This document shows, piece after piece, positions 61,323 through 64,000 of a DNA stretch of 64,000 nucleotides. Origin of the DNA: Dissulfurispira thermophila. GTDB taxonomy: Bacteria > Nitrospirota > Thermodesulfovibrionia > Thermodesulfovibrionales > Dissulfurispiraceae. The stretch lies in NCBI RefSeq assembly GCF_014701235.1, contig NZ_AP022873.1:1612001-1676000 (forward strand). The letters run 5' to 3'. Within the stretch, counting starts at the first letter, position 1. The number at the start of each line of letters is the position of its first letter. Position numbers and translations under genes: made by a program. The notes beneath the pieces are model-generated. The model ran no database searches. It saw only the letters and a program-made list of their open reading frames with translations, and was not told the DNA's origin.

Positions 61323-61699
61323 GAAATGTTTTAAAAGGCTTATTTTATTACGAGGCAGAAACATGCATAGCGCCTCTTATAGATATTTACGAAACTAAAA
61401 ATGACCTTGTTTTTGAGTGTGACCTTCCGGGAGTGGATCCTGATAACTTATCGATCAGGGCATATGAAGATTTGTTAATTATAGAAGGTGTTATAACGGA
61501 TGCAGATGTTAATTCGTCATCAGGTAGTCTAAAGTATCTATGCATGGAAAGAGGTATAAAAGAATTTAGACGCGTAATAAAGCTACCTGTTCATGTCAAT
61601 ACTGTGGCAGGAGAGGCATTTTACAGCAGAGGTGTTTTAACTGTAAAATTTCCTCTCTTAAAGGGTAAAATGATAAAGATTAAAATACAAAGAAAATAG
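61319..61699 (+). CDS. Small heat-shock protein Hsp20 (second copy)
   Basis: 126 aa. Alpha-crystallin domain about 20-115: LIDIYETKNDLVFECDLPGV, LSIRAYEDLLIIEGVITD and AFYSRGVLTVKFPLLKGKMI (the V-L-x-V-x-F end motif). Begins RNVLKGLFYYEAETCIAPL. ATGA overlap with galU and 27 bp before lon, so the proteostasis genes hsp20-lon are together. Confidence 0.93.
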   Translation: MRNVLKGLFYYEAETCIAPLIDIYETKNDLVFECDLPGVDPDNLSIRAYEDLLIIEGVITDADVNSSSGSLKYLCMERGIKEFRRVIKLPVHVNTVAGEAFYSRGVLTVKFPLLKGKMIKIKIQRK

Positions 61700-61726
61700 C
61701 ACTGGTAGATAATGGAGGAAATACAG

Positions 61727-64000
61727 ATGGCTGAAGCGAATAAAAATAATGATAAAGAACATATAGAAATTCCTGATACATTGCCTGTACTGCCCGCAAG
61801 GGACATCGTGGTTTTCCCTTACATGATATTACCATTATTTGTAGGAAGAGATGTATCTATTAAGGCAATCGACCACTCCCTTAATACAAACAGGATGATA
61901 TTACTGCTTACCCAGAAAGACCTTAATGTTGAATCACCCTCGCCTGATGACCTTTACTCTATAGGCACTGTATGCATTATTATGAGGATGCTTAAACTCC
62001 CTGATGGTCGTGTAAAAATACTCGCACAGGGATTAAGCAAGGCAAAGGTGGTTAACTTCTCACAGCAGGAACCATTCTTTATGGCAAATATAGAGAAGAT
62101 ATCAGAAGAAAAGCCTATAGAAATAACCCTTGAAACTGAAGCATTAATAAGAAATGTCAAAGAACAAATGGACAAGGCAGTATCACTTGGAAGAACCATT
62201 CTGCCTGATGTAATGGTAGTCATAGAAAATATAGATGACCCGGGCAGGCTTGCTGATTTAATCGCATCAAATCTTGGACTAAAAACAGAACAGGCACAAG
62301 AAATACTCGAGATGACAGACCCAATTGCAAGACTAAAAAAAATAAGCGAGATACTGACTCGAGAAATACAATTGCTAACCATACAGCAGAAGATTCAGAC
62401 TGAGGCAAGAGGAGAGATTGACAAGACACAGAGGGAATACTTCCTGAGAGAGCAATTAAAGGCAATACAAAGAGAACTCGGCGATATAGATGAAAGAGGA
62501 GAAGAAATCAGGGAGTTCAGGAAAAAAATAGAAGATGCAAAAATGCCTGAAAAAGTACAGAAAGAAGCAGAAAAACAGTTAAAGCGTCTTGAAAAGATGC
62601 ATCCTGATAGTGCAGAGGCAGGAACAATAAGAACATATCTCGAATGGCTTACAGAACTGCCATGGTCTAAAAGCACAAAAGACCAGATTGATATAAAATT
62701 AGCTGAAAAGGTTCTGAATGAAGACCATTATGACCTTGAAAAGGTCAAAGAAAGGATACTCGAATATCTCAGCGTCAGAAAACTCAAAGAAAAAATGAAG
62801 GGGCCTATTTTGTGTTTTATTGGACCTCCTGGTGTGGGGAAGACATCTCTCGGGCGCTCAATAGCCCGATCACTCGGAAGGGAATTTGTAAGGATGTCAC
62901 TCGGAGGTGTTAGAGACGAAGCAGAAATTAGAGGACACAGAAGAACATATGTAGGAGCACTCCCGGGAAGAATAATACAGGGGATAAAACAGGCAGGAAC
63001 AAATAATCCTGTATTTATGCTGGATGAAATAGATAAAATCGGAATGGATTTCAGAGGAGACCCTTCTTCTGCGCTTTTAGAGGTGCTTGACCCTGAACAG
63101 AATAATTCATTTATGGACCATTATTTATCTGTGCCATTTGACCTGTCGAATGTCATGTTTATAACAACAGGAAATCTTGCAGATACTATACCTGGACCAT
63201 TAAGAGATAGGATGGAGATACTTTATCTGTCTGGCTATACAGAGGAGGAGAAACTGGAGATTGCAAAAAAATATCTCATACCAAAACAACTCGACGAACA
63301 TGGTATAACTTCAAAGATATTGAAATTAAGCGACTCTGCTATCAAACAAATAATATCACACTACACGCGGGAGGCAGGGGTTAGAAATCTTGAACGTGAA
63401 ATAGCAAATCTCTGCAGAAAAGTAGCCAAACAGGTTGCAGAGGGTAAAGTAAGAAAGTTTAATATCACAGCAGATAATATCCAGAAATATCTTGGAGTTC
63501 CAAAATATCTTCCTGAAGAAGAGATGAAAAAAGATGAGGTTGGAGTCTCAACAGGCCTTGCATGGACAGAGTCAGGAGGAGATGTCATATATGTAGAAGC
63601 AACAACCATGAAAGGCAAAGGAAGTCTTACACTTACAGGGCAGCTTGGAGATGTCATGAAGGAGTCTGCACAGGCTGCATTGAGTTATGTAAGATCACGG
63701 GCAAAGCAACTGAACATAAGTGAAGACGCATTCTCAAAGGTTGACTTACATATACATGTCCCTGCGGGTGCAATACCAAAAGATGGGCCGTCAGCCGGAA
63801 TAACAATGGCAACCGCCATTGCATCAGCACTCACAGGAAAACCTGTGAGAAAAGATGTTGCTATGACAGGAGAAGTAACATTAAGAGGGAGGGTGCTTCC
63901 GATAGGGGGACTTAAGGAAAAAACATTAGCAGCAAAAAGGATGGGGATAAAAACTGTTATAATACCCCATAGAAACAAAAAGGATCTTGAAGACCTTCCA
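61727..64000 (+). CDS. lon: Lon ATP-dependent protease (3' end beyond window)
   Basis: 758 codons visible, open to the right edge. N-terminal substrate domain: [20 protein letters not shown] and [23 protein letters not shown]+ module: Walker [21 protein letters not shown] near residue 365, Walker [21 protein letters not shown], and the sensor region. Protease domain: [20 protein letters not shown] with catalytic Ser, and [12 protein letters not shown] with catalytic Lys. A GGAGG site lies about 8 nt before the ATG. About 40 residues are expected beyond the edge. Confidence 0.97.
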   Translation, partial: MAEANKNNDKEHIEIPDTLPVLPARDIVVFPYMILPLFVGRDVSIKAIDHSLNTNRMILLLTQKDLNVESPSPDDLYSIGTVCIIMRMLKLPDGRVKILAQGLSKAKVVNFSQQEPFFMANIEKISEEKPIEITLETEALIRNVKEQMDKAVSLGRTILPDVMVVIENIDDPGRLADLIASNLGLKTEQAQEILEMTDPIARLKKISEILTREIQLLTIQQKIQTEARGEIDKTQREYFLREQLKAIQRELGDIDERGEEIREFRKKIEDAKMPEKVQKEAEKQLKRLEKMHPDSAEAGTIRTYLEWLTELPWSKSTKDQIDIKLAEKVLNEDHYDLEKVKERILEYLSVRKLKEKMKGPILCFIGPPGVGKTSLGRSIARSLGREFVRMSLGGVRDEAEIRGHRRTYVGALPGRIIQGIKQAGTNNPVFMLDEIDKIGMDFRGDPSSALLEVLDPEQNNSFMDHYLSVPFDLSNVMFITTGNLADTIPGPLRDRMEILYLSGYTEEEKLEIAKKYLIPKQLDEHGITSKILKLSDSAIKQIISHYTREAGVRNLEREIANLCRKVAKQVAEGKVRKFNITADNIQKYLGVPKYLPEEEMKKDEVGVSTGLAWTESGGDVIYVEATTMKGKGSLTLTGQLGDVMKESAQAALSYVRSRAKQLNISEDAFSKVDLHIHVPAGAIPKDGPSAGITMATAIASALTGKPVRKDVAMTGEVTLRGRVLPIGGLKEKTLAAKRMGIKTVIIPHRNKKDLEDLP

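Noticed and set aside
61954-62676. Antisense frames within lon
   Set aside because: Shadows of a strongly conserved gene; Ser/Phe-rich low-complexity translation.

Overview
The window is a gene-dense, fairly AT-rich stretch of a bacterial chromosome with short intergenic gaps and many ATGA-type overlaps. The gene content suggests an anaerobic, hydrogenase-bearing bacterium: HypF and HypA maturation genes, tungstate uptake, MobA, inositol-phosphate synthase with a phosphatidylinositol-phosphate-type synthase, and HD-GYP/HDOD regulators. The mix resembles the Nitrospirota (Thermodesulfovibrio-like) or neighbouring delta-proteobacterial lineages. That placement is an inference from gene content; no rRNA gene is present to settle it.

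Layout. 1-6.3 kb (minus): a translation operon trxA-ffh-rpsP-khpA-rimM-trmD-rplS-rnhB followed by a DtxR-type regulator and the 5' part of hypF, with a consensus promoter upstream of trxA. 6.4-10.1 kb: a DUF1640-like gene, two response regulators and a PAS histidine kinase. 10.1-16.1 kb (minus): a VWA/DUF1640/coiled-coil envelope operon, tRNA-Ser, tadA, hypA, a YtxH/YtxG-like membrane cluster with two unannotated tiny membrane ORFs, and an HDOD gene followed by an HD-GYP remnant. 16.1-17.4 kb: a DDE transposase with an upstream 5'-less ORF. 17.4-33.97 kb (minus): inositol lipid genes, hsp20, era-DUF151-recO, an aminotransferase, a TPR/C39 peptidase/PA2779 locus, alr, tatA, mobA, a Memo-like gene, dnaB, rplI, a SPOUT methylase, a site-2 protease, RNase J and an HD-GYP regulator. 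34-39.6 kb (minus): copA, lemA, a TPM-domain gene, a degenerate nucleotidyltransferase and a MntA-HepT toxin-antitoxin pair. 40.1-42.3 kb (plus): a NifX-like/DUF302/ACR3-type transporter/DUF134 operon behind a consensus promoter with an operator-like palindrome. 42.3-57.0 kb (minus): an eleven-gene efflux block (TetR, three TolC-type channels, RND, MacAB-like ABC and EmrAB-like MFS systems) with an autoregulatory-looking promoter/operator. 57.1-60.2 kb (plus): tupABC interrupted by a second MntA-HepT pair. 60.3-64 kb (plus): tRNA-Leu, galU, hsp20 and a right-truncated lon.

The most unusual signal is structural. At least ten places carry short tandem degenerate repeats, mostly 7 bp in period (6 bp in two), usually as two inverted arms that could form long hairpins. 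They occur in gaps, supply start or stop codons (rnhB, rplS, RNase J, the C39 peptidase, the TPR lipoprotein, mobA), and appear as in-frame insertions (hypF, copA). The unit sequence differs between loci, but the period and inverted layout recur. A separate GTCCCC...GGGG palindrome occurs at the end of tupA and inside tupC. One MntA-HepT pair is bracketed by an exact 60-bp direct repeat taken from the neighbouring nucleotidyltransferase gene. All functional names come from reading motifs by eye; no database search was run.
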